This document shows, in pieces, positions 1 to 9,334 of a stretch of DNA of 64,000 nucleotides. The DNA lies in assembly GCA_016183985.1 (NCBI GenBank), contig JACPDN010000005.1:1-64000 (forward strand). Direction: 5' to 3'. How positions within the stretch are numbered: position 1 is the stretch's first letter; every line of letters starts with the position of its first letter. The DNA is from Pseudomonadota bacterium (GTDB taxonomy: Bacteria; Pseudomonadota; Alphaproteobacteria; Dongiales; Dongiaceae). The position numbers and the translations under genes are program-made. The notes beneath the pieces are model-generated. The model made no database searches. It was not told where the DNA came from and saw only the letters and a list, made by a program, of their open reading frames with translations.

Positions 1-157
1 CGCCGGATCCGATGCGGTGACCGGATTCCCCTTCGGTGCTGCAGGCAGCAGCACCCGTCACGGCCGAAACGCACGGCCGGCACAACTGCCCGAGCGGTGT
101 CGCGTGGGGATCTTGAGGAAGAGAAAACGGAGACCGGATGGAGAAAGTCATCGCTAA

Positions 158-307
158 CCCCCTCTCCCTGACCCTCCCCCACGCCGACGCATGTCGGCAT
201 GCGCCGACTGTGGGGGGAGGGGATTTCACCGAGGATGCGATAATGGTTGAGTTCAGACCGGCTGGAGTTCCCTCCCCCCTACGTGGGGGAGGGTTAGGGA
301 GAGGGGG
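158..307. repeat. Nested GC-rich intergenic inverted repeat
   Basis: Two outer arms at 158-182 and 283-307 are reverse complements over 25 bases with one mismatch; each has the pattern of C-runs interrupted by CTCTCCCT and ACCCTCCCC. A second, imperfect pair lies inside (about 208-222 against 268-282), and a small GCCGAC/GTCGGC hairpin sits at 184-199. No reading frame fits. It has the look of a dispersed repeat or mini-transposon end of the kind common in alphaproteobacterial intergenic DNA. The rest of 1-333 holds nothing else I can recognise. Confidence 0.7.
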
Positions 308-333
308 CGCCAGGTGACGGGCGTCAACGCAAT

Positions 334-610
<277 letters not shown>

Positions 611-611
<1 letters not shown>

Positions 612-2374
612 CACATCCGCTCCGGCACGCTGATGCCGAGCAGCTCGAGGCAGAGTTCGAGTTCTTTCAGCACCAGTTCCGCCAAGGCGAGGCGCGAGCG
701 GCGGCGGGCGACATCCTGTTCGGAGAGAATATGGAACGCGCTGTAATAGGAGCTGAAGGTCTGCGCCAGATTGAACGCGAAATCGGCGATGCGATTGGGC
801 GCCAACTCCGCATAGGCAGACGCAACCGCGTCTGGCATGTGTCCCAGCATCAGCACCAGATCGCGCTCGCCAGTCTCCGGCGGCAAGATGGCACCCGGCT
901 TGTCGCCTTGCGCCTCAGCTTTTTTGAGCAGCGATTTCACGCGCACGGCGGCGTAGAGCAGATAGGGGCCGGTCTTCCCCTCGAAGCGCGAGAAGCGATC
1001 GATGTCGAAGACGTAATTGGCGATCGGGTTGTTGCTCAGATCGGCGAATTTCAGCGCCGACACGCCGACTTTCTTGGCGATGTCGTCACGCTCGGCTTCG
1101 GTGTAATCGGCACCAAGGCCGTGCTCGTTGAGTTTCTTCAACGCCTCGCCCGACATCATCTGGATGAGGTCATCAAGACGCATGACGCCGCCGGCGCGCG
1201 TCTTGAACGGCTTGCCGTCGGTGCCGTTCATCGTGCCGTAGCCGAGATGGAAGAGGGTGCCCTTGCCATTGATGCCGGCCCTGATCGCGGCGCGGAACAC
1301 CTGCACGAAATGCAGGCCCTGGCGATGGTCGACGACATAGATCGATCGATCCGGATTCTGGCAATTGACGCGGTCGACGATGGTTGCAAGATCCGTCGTG
1401 CCGTACATCGCGGCGCCATCCGATTTGATGAGGATCAGCGGCGGGATGTCCTGCTTGTCGGTCTCTTCCTTCACCGGAACGATGAGCGCACCCTTGTCTT
1501 CGATGGCGATGCCCTTTTTCTTCATCTCCTCGACCATCGGCGGGATGAGGTCGTTGACGCAGGCCTCGCCCTTCCACAGATCGAAATAGACGCCGAGATT
1601 GCCGTAGTCGCGCTTCATCGCGTCGACCGAGATATCGAAGAAGTGCTGCCACACGGCGCGGTAGCCGGGGCGGCCGTCTTGAAGTTCTGCTGTCGCCTGA
1701 CGCGCACGTTCCAGACGCGCCGGGTCCGCTTTGCAATCGCCCGACGCCTTCGGATACATCTCCTCAAGCTCGGCCAGCGTCACCGGGCTTTCCTTCGGGT
1801 AAGGCCCCGTGAAATTGGCGTCGAAATAGGGGAGGTCGGGGCGGCGGATTTCCAGTTCGGAAATCAGCATGCCCATCTGCAGACCCCAATCGCCCATATG
1901 CACATCGCCGATCGTTTCGTCGCCGACGAATTTGAAGATGCGGCGGATGGAATCGCCGATGATCGCCGCGCGCAGATGGCCGACATGCATCGGCTTGGCG
2001 ATATTCGGTCCGCCGTAATCCAGCACGACGACTTCCGGCTTCGCTTTCACCGGCTGGCCGAGGCGGGCGTCACCGGCAACGCGATTCATCGCTTGGGCCA
2101 GATAGTCGTCGGTCAGGCTGAGATTGATGAAGCCGGGACCGGCCAGCGAAACGTCCCGCAAGATCGGATTGCTCTTCAGCGCCTCCGCAACCTTCTCGGC
2201 AATCGCGCGCGGGTTCTGCTTGGCGGCCTTGGCGGCAGCCAGCGCGCCGTTGCACTGGAACTGGCCGAGATCCGGGCGGCCGGAAACGATCACCTGGCCA
2301 AAGGCGGGGTCCAGGCCCTGTTCCTTGAACACGGAACCGGCGATCTCACTGAGCTGGGTGGTAAGGGAGGTCAT
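611..2374 (-). CDS. argS: arginine--tRNA ligase
   Basis: Class I aminoacyl-tRNA synthetase that charges tRNA-Arg in the cytoplasm, 587 aa, normal for the family. Residues 1-110 form the Add1-like N-terminal tRNA-binding domain. The signature GGPNIAKPMHVGHLRAA around residues 121-137 contains the HIGH-type motif (His130, His133). FKTRAGG later in the protein is the usual ArgRS replacement for KMSKS. The C-terminus ends with the all-alpha DALR anticodon-binding domain (FSSYYSAFHIL, LLGISVPERM). The start ATG at 2374 is preceded by a weak AG-rich stretch. The GNAT remnant follows with overlapping stop/start. Identification is firm. Confidence 0.97.
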
Positions 2375-2408
2375 GTCTTTTCTAACTATCTGTCTGGTCT
2401 CAGAAACA

Positions 2409-2504
2409 CGTCATCCCCGGGCGAAGTCCCGGGGATCCAGTGCTTGATCGATAGACTGGATCCCCGGCCATTCCTCAAATCAGAGGCTGGGCCCGGGGAT
2501 GACG
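2409..2504. repeat. Palindromic CGTCATCCCCGGG-type intergenic repeat
   Basis: A perfect 14-base inverted pair (cgtcatccccgggc at 2409-2422 against gcccggggatgacg at 2491-2504) encloses a second pair (cccggggatccag at 2428-2440 against ctggatccccgg at 2456-2467). It lies between bmt and argS on the minus strand. Shorter relatives with the same GTCATG...CATGAC ends occur at 35136 and 40854. The nested symmetry suggests a REP-like element; it could fold in RNA, but no terminator-type U-run follows. Confidence 0.75.
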
Positions 2505-2530
2505 TATGGAATTGGCGCCGTTATAGCGGA

Positions 2531-3577
2531 TTAGAACGCGACGTCGCCAGTCGATGTGCGCTCGCGTCGGCGGGCGCGCTTGGTCGCCTGGATCGGGTCT
2601 TCGCCCGAAAGCTGGGCCGTCGCCCCAGCGGTCACGGCACCCAGGCGGGCGACGATCGTGTCGACGCTGGGCTTTTCGCCTGGCGTATACGCATTGAGGG
2701 CGCTGCGCATATGCGCGAGGTGCTCGGCCGATGTGCCGCAGCAGCCACCGACGATCCGGGCGCCGGAATCTCGGGCCAAGCGGCTGTAATCGGCCATCAG
2801 GTCGGGGGTGCCGTTGTATTTGATCTTGCCGTTCTCGAAGAACGGGATGCCGGCATTTCCCTTGGCGATGATGACATCGCCAGGGCGGGCCGCCGCCGCC
2901 AGCTGCAGCACGGTCGCGGTCAGATCCGAGGCACCCACGCCGCAATTGGCGCCATAGGCTGCCGGTTTCGGGTCCAGTGTATGGACAAAATCGACGAAAT
3001 CGGCGGGGCTGAGGCCCATCATGGTGCGGCCATTGGTGTCGAAGCTCATCGTGGTCACGATCGGCAGGCCCGCGGCGGCAGCGCCTTTGACGGCCGCCGA
3101 AACCTCTTCCTTGGCCGACATGGTCTCGATCCAAAGGACATCGGCCCCGCCGGCCTTGAGCGCCAGGGCCTGCTCGCGGAAGGCAGCCACGGCATCTTCC
3201 TCGGTGAGGGCGCCCAGCGGCTGCAGCAATTCGCCGGTCGGGCCCATGGAGCCGGCCACCACGACATCACGGCCGCTGCGGTCAGCGACCTTGCGGGCGA
3301 GCTCGGCGGCGCGCTGGTTGATCTCCAGTACGCGACCTTCCGCATTGTGCAGCTTCAGGCGATAGCGGGTGCCGCCGAAGCTGTTGGTGAGGATGATATC
3401 GGCCCCGGCTTTGACGAAGCCCTCATGCAGCCCCTCGATCCGCTCCGGATGCTCGAAATTCCACAATTCCGGCGCGTCGCCCGCCTGGAGGCCCACCTGG
3501 AACAGATTGGTGCCGGTGGCACCATCGGCCATCAGGAAGGGCTTTTCCGCCAACAGGCGCAGGAAACGGTTCGTCAT
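2531..3577 (-). CDS. bmt: betaine/homocysteine S-methyltransferase family protein
   Basis: Zinc-dependent methyltransferase of the homocysteine S-methyltransferase family, 348 aa, a single TIM-barrel domain. It starts with DGATGTNLF (residues 18-26). The three zinc cysteines are visible: Cys212 in GANCGVG, and Cys279/Cys280 in GGCCGTS. The betaine-type rather than S-methylmethionine-type assignment rests on overall resemblance to rhizobial Bmt and on the local wealth of N-methyl catabolism genes; the donor could be another methylated compound. With glycine betaine the products would be methionine and dimethylglycine, the latter feeding the flavoproteins elsewhere in the window. It stands alone, upstream of a palindromic repeat and divergent from chaC. 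Confidence 0.8.
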   Translation of the reverse strand: MTNRFLRLLAEKPFLMADGATGTNLFQVGLQAGDAPELWNFEHPERIEGLHEGFVKAGADIILTNSFGGTRYRLKLHNAEGRVLEINQRAAELARKVADRSGRDVVVAGSMGPTGELLQPLGALTEEDAVAAFREQALALKAGGADVLWIETMSAKEEVSAAVKGAAAAGLPIVTTMSFDTNGRTMMGLSPADFVDFVHTLDPKPAAYGANCGVGASDLTATVLQLAAAARPGDVIIAKGNAGIPFFENGKIKYNGTPDLMADYSRLARDSGARIVGGCCGTSAEHLAHMRSALNAYTPGEKPSVDTIVARLGAVTAGATAQLSGEDPIQATKRARRRERTSTGDVAF

Positions 3578-3657
3578 CAGGCTATTCCCGGGTCGTGGGC
3601 GCTTTCGTTCGCGCCATGTTCTTCATATAACGACATTGTTATATCTAGGAACAACCT

Positions 3658-4380
3658 ATGTCTTTCCTGTCCCTGGTTCAAGGCAAGAGATTGTTTAAAC
3701 TGCCCGTCATGGCACCCTCCGAAAATACCCCCGACCCTATTCAAGAATGGCCCGCCCAAGAATGGCCCGACGTGCCGGCGCCAGGCTGGCTCACGGATGA
3801 GGAACGCCAAGCCTCCCTCGACGGCATCCTTGCCGAGCGCGACGGGCCGATCTGGATTTTCGGCTACGGCTCGCTGCTTTGGCGTCCGGCCTTCAAATCG
3901 GCCGAGAGCCGGCTCGCGACCTTGACCGGGTATCACCGGCGCTTCTGCCTGGTCATGCGCCGCTTTCGCGGCACCGAGGAATGCCCGGGCCTGATGCTGG
4001 CGCTCGACCGCGGCGGGCTTTGCCGCGGCATGGCGTATCGCCTCGATGATGCGACGGTGGATGACGATCTCAAAGGCCTCTGGCGGCGCGAGATGGTGAC
4101 CGGCGGCTATCGGCCGCGTTGGATCAATCTGAAGACGCCGCTCGGCCCCTTGCGCGGCATCACCTTCGTCGCCAATCGCGCCAACGAACGCTATCTCAGG
4201 CCGCATTCACTCGATTACGCGGCGGAGATGATCGCCTGCGCCTGCGGGCCTGTCGGCAGCAATGCGGAGTACCTCCATACGACCCATGAGCATCTGCTGG
4301 GCCTCGGCATCAACGATCGCGGGCTTGCCAGCCTCGACCGCCTCGTACGCGAAAAATGCGCGGCGGCGAAGGAGAAATGA
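3658..4380 (+). CDS. chaC: glutathione-specific gamma-glutamylcyclotransferase (ChaC family)
   Basis: Cytosolic enzyme expected to cleave glutathione to 5-oxoproline and Cys-Gly. The 240-aa protein has a ~60-residue Pro/Trp-rich N-terminal extension, then the family hallmark FGYGSLLWRP (residues 68-77), which forms the substrate loop. The conserved acid in LWRREMVTGGY (Glu145) matches the ChaC catalytic glutamate. The start at 3658 has an AGGA seven bases upstream; a second ATG at 3709 would remove 17 residues without touching the domain. The next gene starts two bases after its stop, so the two are probably co-transcribed. Confidence 0.88.
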   Translation: MSFLSLVQGKRLFKLPVMAPSENTPDPIQEWPAQEWPDVPAPGWLTDEERQASLDGILAERDGPIWIFGYGSLLWRPAFKSAESRLATLTGYHRRFCLVMRRFRGTEECPGLMLALDRGGLCRGMAYRLDDATVDDDLKGLWRREMVTGGYRPRWINLKTPLGPLRGITFVANRANERYLRPHSLDYAAEMIACACGPVGSNAEYLHTTHEHLLGLGINDRGLASLDRLVREKCAAAKEK

Positions 4381-4381
4381 C

Positions 4382-4855
4382 ATGCACAATGTCGCTGCCG
4401 ACTATCGTCATCGCGACAAGCTGGTAACGCCGCGTGGCATCATCCGCCACGGCAAGGCCCGCCTCAAATGGTACGACCTGGCACCTGCCGACGAACCCGT
4501 ACCGGCCGAGATTCATCAATTGGCAAAGGACTTTCTAACGCATTCCTCGCTCGACCTCGGCGACGATCTTGGCTTCGTCATCCTGCATCGCTGCGGGCGC
4601 GAATTCTACTTCCTGCTGGTCAGCTCCTGGCGTGGCAACAACGAGCTGTGGGAATCCGTCTACGCCAAGATCAGCGATGCACATCCCGATTTCGCGCTCT
4701 TCACTGTTGAGGGCACGCATCGCGGCACGTTCTGCGTCTGGGAAATGGGCGCCGTCTGGCATGAGCAGCAGGCGTGGAAACGCTATCTGCGCTCAGCTCG
4801 CAACGATGCGGCGCGCGAGGCTTATCTCGCGGACAGTTTCTCAGGCAGTGTTTAA
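4382..4855 (+). CDS. Conserved-looking hypothetical protein, 157 aa
   Basis: I do not recognise this family. The start ATG at 4382 lies directly after the chaC TGA, which fits a coupled two-gene unit. The protein is soluble: no signal peptide, no membrane segment. It is rich in aromatic residues in the middle and end (REFYFLLVSSW, WEMGAVWHEQQAWKRYL) and has a single HRCGR cysteine. The frame extends upstream inside chaC, but only the segment after 4382 has plausible codon use and a sensible start. No function is proposed; a link to glutathione turnover is only suggested by position. Confidence 0.7.
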   Translation: MHNVAADYRHRDKLVTPRGIIRHGKARLKWYDLAPADEPVPAEIHQLAKDFLTHSSLDLGDDLGFVILHRCGREFYFLLVSSWRGNNELWESVYAKISDAHPDFALFTVEGTHRGTFCVWEMGAVWHEQQAWKRYLRSARNDAAREAYLADSFSGSV

Positions 4856-4861
4856 CTGAAG

Positions 4862-5902
4862 TCAGTCGAGGTATGGTGTTTGGGAGGTTGATATCGGCAC
4901 TCTTCCGTCGATCAAACGTCGCAATTCTTCATAAACGGCATTCTGTCGACTGGACGGACCAACAATAATTCTTCGAATCGGGAGCATTTCATCGACTCCA
5001 CCAAACAGATGCATTCGATAGCGCACGCGTTGGGATTGACTGTCAAATATGGGTTTCTGCGATTCCTTTATGAGCGGGTGAAGCGAGAAGTTATCTGGAT
5101 CATCGGCAGGCAACCCATGAGATCTTTGTGGAACCGAGATGATTCTGACTTCATTCTCTTCGGAAAAGGCGTGATGCTTAAAACATGCTGAATCATTGAC
5201 GAAAGGCGTAAAACAATCCTCCAGATTCTCCTTAACTTGCATTTCATCTGGGGCTGTCCACGCATGAACAATTTTCCTAATAAGAGGCGAGAACATCTTG
5301 TCGGCATTTAGTTGGTCGTTGCTGTAGATAACTTGCCGAAAAGATCCGAATAGCGCCCTTTCTTTTCTTAGAAGATCAGTCAGGCGCTTCGTGTCGAAGA
5401 CTATGGCGCATGGCGTGCTTCGACCATAGGCACGCCACTGACTTAAGAGACCGTGCTCTCTTTCGTATTCTTGGTCGATATCGCAGTGCGTGCAAAAAGA
5501 GGAGATAAAAGGTATGGCAAAGGAATTAGCTGAAGGCACTAAGTCGGCGCCATACGTTGTGCGGTAGAGGGCCTCTGCAAGCCATTTTGTTCCTTCTTCA
5601 GCAAGCTTTGCGATTCCCCCATTTGACTTAACCCAAGCACGCATCTTTGCATTTGTTGAGGATTGTTGCTCGATATGTCTCGAGAATTCCTTTGGTAGTG
5701 CCGACCGCAAGTATTGTCGGAATAGGCCAATTTCCGAAGAATCGTTCAGACAGTCGAAGCGCGTGGCTCGAATCTTTTGACTAATCCAGATGCCAGCGAC
5801 TCCTTCTAGGTTGGTGTAGTGGTGTACTTCAGGATGGCCTTCATAGACTTCCTTGCGACTTGCTGTGGCGGAATGTTCGTTGCCTGAGAATGGTTCTTTC
5901 AT
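4862..5902 (-). CDS. DUF2971 family protein
   Basis: 346 aa. The segment HHYTNLEGVAGIW...IRATRFDCLNDSSEI (residues ~28-60) is the typical opening of DUF2971 proteins, and residues 130-300 hold the family's scattered aromatic/charged motifs (LSQWRAYG, CAIVFDTKRL, FSEENEVRII). Molecular function is unknown for the family. Codon use and base composition are clearly AT-richer than the neighbours (TTA, AAA, ATA codons are common), so recent transfer is likely. It is convergent with the 4382 gene, whose stop is 6 bases away, and faces no partner gene. DUF2971 genes often sit in defence or accessory islands; nothing here proves such a role. Confidence 0.85.
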   Translation of the reverse strand: MKEPFSGNEHSATASRKEVYEGHPEVHHYTNLEGVAGIWISQKIRATRFDCLNDSSEIGLFRQYLRSALPKEFSRHIEQQSSTNAKMRAWVKSNGGIAKLAEEGTKWLAEALYRTTYGADLVPSANSFAIPFISSFCTHCDIDQEYEREHGLLSQWRAYGRSTPCAIVFDTKRLTDLLRKERALFGSFRQVIYSNDQLNADKMFSPLIRKIVHAWTAPDEMQVKENLEDCFTPFVNDSACFKHHAFSEENEVRIISVPQRSHGLPADDPDNFSLHPLIKESQKPIFDSQSQRVRYRMHLFGGVDEMLPIRRIIVGPSSRQNAVYEELRRLIDGRVPISTSQTPYLD

Positions 5903-5986
5903 TGGACTTTCCCGAGCATCAACAGGTGCGCGTGTGGCCAGAAATTTGTCTGCTACTAGCGTTCGATCAATCTTGCTCCATCGTAG

Positions 5987-6463
5987 CTAAGTAACGGAAG
6001 CATTCAAAGGCACTGCGGTCTCGGCCTTCAGTACCGAGAGCACGATGCTCGATTGCGTGTCGCGGATGCCGGGCATGCGCAGCAGAGTGCGGGTGGTGAA
6101 TTCGCTCAGGGCATCGAGGTCGGCCGCCATGACGTGGATCAGGAAATCGCTGCTGCCGGTGATGGCATAGACCGAGACGACCTCGGGCCGGCGGAGCAGG
6201 GCGGACTGGAATCCGGCCACGGTTTTCTCCGCATGGTCGCCGAGGCGGATGTTGATGAAGGCCTGCAGCCCGCAGCCGACCTTCTTCGGATCGAGCACGG
6301 CGTGATAGCCGCGGATATAGCCATCATCCTCCAACCGCTTCAGCCGCCGGGCGCAGGGTGTCGCCGACAATCCGACCTGCTCGGCAAGCTCCGTGGTGGC
6401 GATCCGGCCATCGCGTTGCAGGATGCGGAGGATTTTGAGATCGATGCTGTCCAGTTCAGACAT
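5987..6463 (-). CDS. Lrp/AsnC family transcriptional regulator
   Basis: About 158 aa from the ATG at 6463 (an in-frame ATG at 6478 adds five residues). Residues 1-60 carry the AsnC helix-turn-helix (LDSIDLKILRILQRDGR, then TTELAEQVGLS, CARRLKRLEDDGYI). The remainder is the RAM ligand-binding/oligomerisation domain (VYAITGSSDFLIHVMAADLDAL). It is divergent from phhA with ~130 bases between the likely starts, the standard arrangement for an Lrp-type regulator controlling an aromatic amino acid catabolic gene. The effector is probably phenylalanine or tyrosine, by context only. Confidence 0.92.
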   Translation of the reverse strand: MSELDSIDLKILRILQRDGRIATTELAEQVGLSATPCARRLKRLEDDGYIRGYHAVLDPKKVGCGLQAFINIRLGDHAEKTVAGFQSALLRRPEVVSVYAITGSSDFLIHVMAADLDALSEFTTRTLLRMPGIRDTQSSIVLSVLKAETAVPLNASVT

Positions 6464-6594
6464 GGTGAATTGCTCCATTAGATCGCCATATCGTAGTGAA
6501 AAGACCTAATATGTAAATGATGGAGCCGATCTTTGGCGAAAAACACCCGCCGGGGCGGCGCACAATCGCGCATCGGATATTCGCGGAGCGCATT
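6464..6594. promoter_or_regulatory. Shared lrp-phhA divergent regulatory region
   Basis: The 131-base gap between the two likely start codons is more AT-rich than its surroundings at 6480-6520 and must contain both promoters and any Lrp-family operator. I see no unambiguous -35/-10 pair. Function is inferred from the divergent layout. Confidence 0.4.
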
Positions 6595-7485
6595 ATGCTT
6601 GATCTTCAGTCCCGACCCTCAGTGCAGCCGGCTTCCGCCAAGGATTGGCTGGCGACCCAGGAAAAGCTGCGCGGCGACTATTCGACCTGTGCCGCCGATT
6701 TCAGCATGGCGCAGGACATGGGCGCGTACACGGCGGCCGAGCATGATCTGTGGCGGCGCCTGTTCCATCGCCAGAGCGAAGTTGCACAGCGTTATGCGGC
6801 GAGCGCGTTTCTCGCCGGTATGAAGAACCTCGACATGTCGGCTGACCGCATTCCGAATTTCGAGGCGGCCAGCAAGCGGCTACGTGAATTGACCGGCTGG
6901 GAGATCGTGGCGGTGCCGGGCCTCATTCCCGACGACGCCTTCTTCCGCCATCTCGCCAACCGCCGCTTTCCGGTGACCGTCTGGATCCGCGAGGAGCATG
7001 AGATCGACTATCTGGTGGAGCCCGATGTCTTTCATGATTTCTTCGGTCACGTACCGCTGCTGACACAACCGATCTTTGCCGACTATCTGCAGGAGTACGG
7101 GCGCAAGGGCGAGGAAGCGATGGCGATGGGCGCCACCAAGATCCTGGCGCGGCTGTTCTGGTACATGGCCGAGTTCGGCCTCATCCGCGAGAACGGCAAC
7201 ATCAAGGCCTATGGCGCCGGCATGCTGTCGTCAGCGACGGAGACGGCATACAGCGTCACCTCAGCAAAGCCGCAGCGCCTGCGTTTCGATCTGCAGCGCG
7301 TGATGAGCACCGACTTTCGCATCGATGCGTTCCAGGAAACCTATTTCGTGCTGGAAAACTATGACGAACTGTTCGCCGCCATGAGCCGCGACTTCGCGCC
7401 GCTCTATCGGCAGATTCTGGCCGTACCGGCCATCCCGGCGCGGGCGATCCGCGCCGGTGACACGATCATCAATATCGCGGCTTGA
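6595..7485 (+). CDS. phhA: phenylalanine 4-monooxygenase
   Basis: Non-haem iron, pterin-dependent hydroxylase converting phenylalanine to tyrosine; 296 aa from the ATG at 6595, normal for bacterial single-domain PhhA. The iron ligands are visible: two His in VFHDFFGHVPLL (residues 147 and 152) and Glu in WYMAEFGLI (residue 193). IPGF-type substrate motifs are represented by AVPGLIPDDAFF. An upstream in-frame ATG at 6517 would add 26 residues that run into the divergent promoter region and look non-native. The divergent Lrp-type gene is the probable regulator. Confidence 0.95.
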   Translation: MLDLQSRPSVQPASAKDWLATQEKLRGDYSTCAADFSMAQDMGAYTAAEHDLWRRLFHRQSEVAQRYAASAFLAGMKNLDMSADRIPNFEAASKRLRELTGWEIVAVPGLIPDDAFFRHLANRRFPVTVWIREEHEIDYLVEPDVFHDFFGHVPLLTQPIFADYLQEYGRKGEEAMAMGATKILARLFWYMAEFGLIRENGNIKAYGAGMLSSATETAYSVTSAKPQRLRFDLQRVMSTDFRIDAFQETYFVLENYDELFAAMSRDFAPLYRQILAVPAIPARAIRAGDTIINIAA

Positions 7486-7497
7486 AGCGTCTCAGCC

Positions 7498-8271
7498 TTA
7501 CTGCTCGGCGAAGGCTTTTTCGATGACGTAGTGGCCCGGCTGGGCGACGCTGCCTTCGGTGAAGCCGCGGGTTTCGAACAGCGGGCGCAGATCGGCGAGC
7601 ATCGCGGGCGAGCCGCACAGCATGATACGATCTTCTGCCGAGTTGAGTTGCGGCAGGCCGATATCGTCGCACAGCTTGCCGCTCTCGATGAGATGCGTGA
7701 TGCGGCCGTTATGCTTGAAGGGTTCGCGCGTCACGGTCGGGTAATAGATCAGCTTCTCGCGCACCAATTCGCCGATGAGTTCGTGTGCCGGCAATTCCTT
7801 TTCCAGGAAGTCGGCGTAAGCGAGTTCGTTGATGTGGCGCACGCCGTGGACCAGGATGATCTTCTCGTACTGGTCATAGACTTCCGGATCCTTCGCCAGG
7901 CTCATGAACGGGGCGAGGCCTGTGCCGGTGCCCAGCAGATAGAGATGCTTGCCCGGCAGCAGGTTGGTCGGCAGCAACGTGCCGGTGGCCTTGCGGCCGA
8001 CGAGGATCTTGTCGCCGGTCTTCAGATGCTGAAGGCGCGAGGTGAGGGGGCCGTCCGGCACCTTGATGCTGAGGAATTCGAGCATGTCCTCATAAGCGGC
8101 GCTGGCGATCGAATAGGCGCGCAGCAGCGGCTTGCCGTTGACCTCGAGGCCGATCATCGTGAACTGGCCGCTGGCGAAACGGAACGCGGGGTCGCGGGTG
8201 GTCTTGAAGGTGAACAGGCGATCGGTCCAATGGTGAACGTCGGTGACTTCCGCCTGCAACAGATTGCTCAT
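7498..8271 (-). CDS. fpr: ferredoxin--NADP reductase
   Basis: FAD enzyme, 257 aa, typical of the bacterial subclass. It moves electrons between NADPH and ferredoxin or flavodoxin in the cytoplasm. FAD-binding motif RAYSIAS lies near residue 55, the NADP-binding GTGTGLAPF near 112, and the C-terminal CGSPAML and VEKAF-type ending (YVIEKAFAEQ) are all present. It is convergent with phhA, with 12 bases between the stops and no obvious terminator. Confidence 0.94.
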   Translation of the reverse strand: MSNLLQAEVTDVHHWTDRLFTFKTTRDPAFRFASGQFTMIGLEVNGKPLLRAYSIASAAYEDMLEFLSIKVPDGPLTSRLQHLKTGDKILVGRKATGTLLPTNLLPGKHLYLLGTGTGLAPFMSLAKDPEVYDQYEKIILVHGVRHINELAYADFLEKELPAHELIGELVREKLIYYPTVTREPFKHNGRITHLIESGKLCDDIGLPQLNSAEDRIMLCGSPAMLADLRPLFETRGFTEGSVAQPGHYVIEKAFAEQ

Positions 8272-8626
8272 GATCTCTTCTCTTCACCACATCATCGGGC
8301 CGCCCGATTCCGGCGGCACATTTTGCATTGCAGCATTAAACAGTTGATGCGCGCTGTCTAACCGGAAAACGACAGAATATCAATCACCTGCAAGGCGGTA
8401 TCCCGCGCAGGGCGGTGTGAATTCGGCGGATGGCGCCACCCATCTTTATTGCGAACCATTCGCAAGGGCAAGCCGAAATGTCGAGGCTGCGGTCTCAAAT
8501 ACCTGTCGAGCAAGGATATTTGCATGCAAACGATTTCCGGTCGCCGGCCGAGGACGGGACGGACCTGACCGACGGGTGGGGAGCCATGCAAGCCTGCATC
8601 GCCGCCACGTCAATTTCTCATCGCTC
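8272..8626. other. Intergenic stretch without recognisable gene
   Basis: About 355 bases between fpr and a GNAT gene. Short frames exist on both strands, but their predicted proteins are Arg/Ser-rich, resemble no family and lack good ribosome sites. Probably carries the fpr promoter near 8280-8360; nothing else is apparent. Confidence 0.5.
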
Positions 8627-9187
8627 TTATCGGCTGGCGCGCCATTCCCGCTGCAGCATGGCGAAGACGAGTTCGTCGGTCCATTCGCCTTTGATGAATT
8701 CATTCTCGACGAGATGTGCCTCGCGCCGAAGCCCCAGCTTTTCCATCAGGCGAGCCGAAGCGGCGTTGCGTCCATCGCAGCGTCCGATGATGCGGTGGAA
8801 GTTCATGTCTTCGAAGCCGAAGCGCATCAGCGGTGCGATCGCTTCGCCGGCCATGCCCCGCCCCTGAAAGGCCGGGTGGATGATGAAGCCGATCTCGGCG
8901 GAACGATGCGCCTCGCTCAGCCAGACCAGCACGATCTCGCCCACGAAGCGACCGGTCGCCTTTTCCTCGACGGAGAGGATCAGCCGATCGCCTTCGGCCT
9001 TGAAGGCGGTCTTCGCGCGTCGCTCGGCGAAGGATGCCGCAATCTCTTCGTCCGTGCGCGGGCCGACATAGAGATAGCGCAGGACTTCGGGAAATCGATA
9101 GAGCTCGATCACATCGGCAAGGTCGGTCTCGGCCAGCGGTCGGATCGCCAGGCGATCGGTCTCGATCGGATAGCGCGGTGCCTGCAT
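8627..9187 (-). CDS. GNAT family N-acetyltransferase
   Basis: 186 aa, RimJ/RimL-like. ETDRLAIRPL (residues 8-17) is the standard opening. SAEIGFIIHPAFQGRGMAGEA around 108-128 contains the acetyl-CoA-binding Q/RxxGxA-type loop, and NAASARLMEKLGLRREA is the C-terminal family motif. The real start is the ATG at 9185-9187. The frame continues open upstream to 9778, but that portion is antisense to the cytochrome b561 gene and not protein-like. Substrate unknown. Divergent from the cytochrome gene. Confidence 0.9.
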   Translation of the reverse strand: MQAPRYPIETDRLAIRPLAETDLADVIELYRFPEVLRYLYVGPRTDEEIAASFAERRAKTAFKAEGDRLILSVEEKATGRFVGEIVLVWLSEAHRSAEIGFIIHPAFQGRGMAGEAIAPLMRFGFEDMNFHRIIGRCDGRNAASARLMEKLGLRREAHLVENEFIKGEWTDELVFAMLQREWRASR

Positions 9188-9334
9188 TTGATAGTCCTTC
9201 GCAGTGAGGCGGGTTGAAGAATGCGGAGCCGCGACAGAAAACCGCAAGCAGGATATGGTTATGCCGCGCGTGTCATGGATGTTCTGGCTCGCTTCGAGTC
9301 GAGCAAAGCATAGACAAGCATGAGGGATGCGAAC

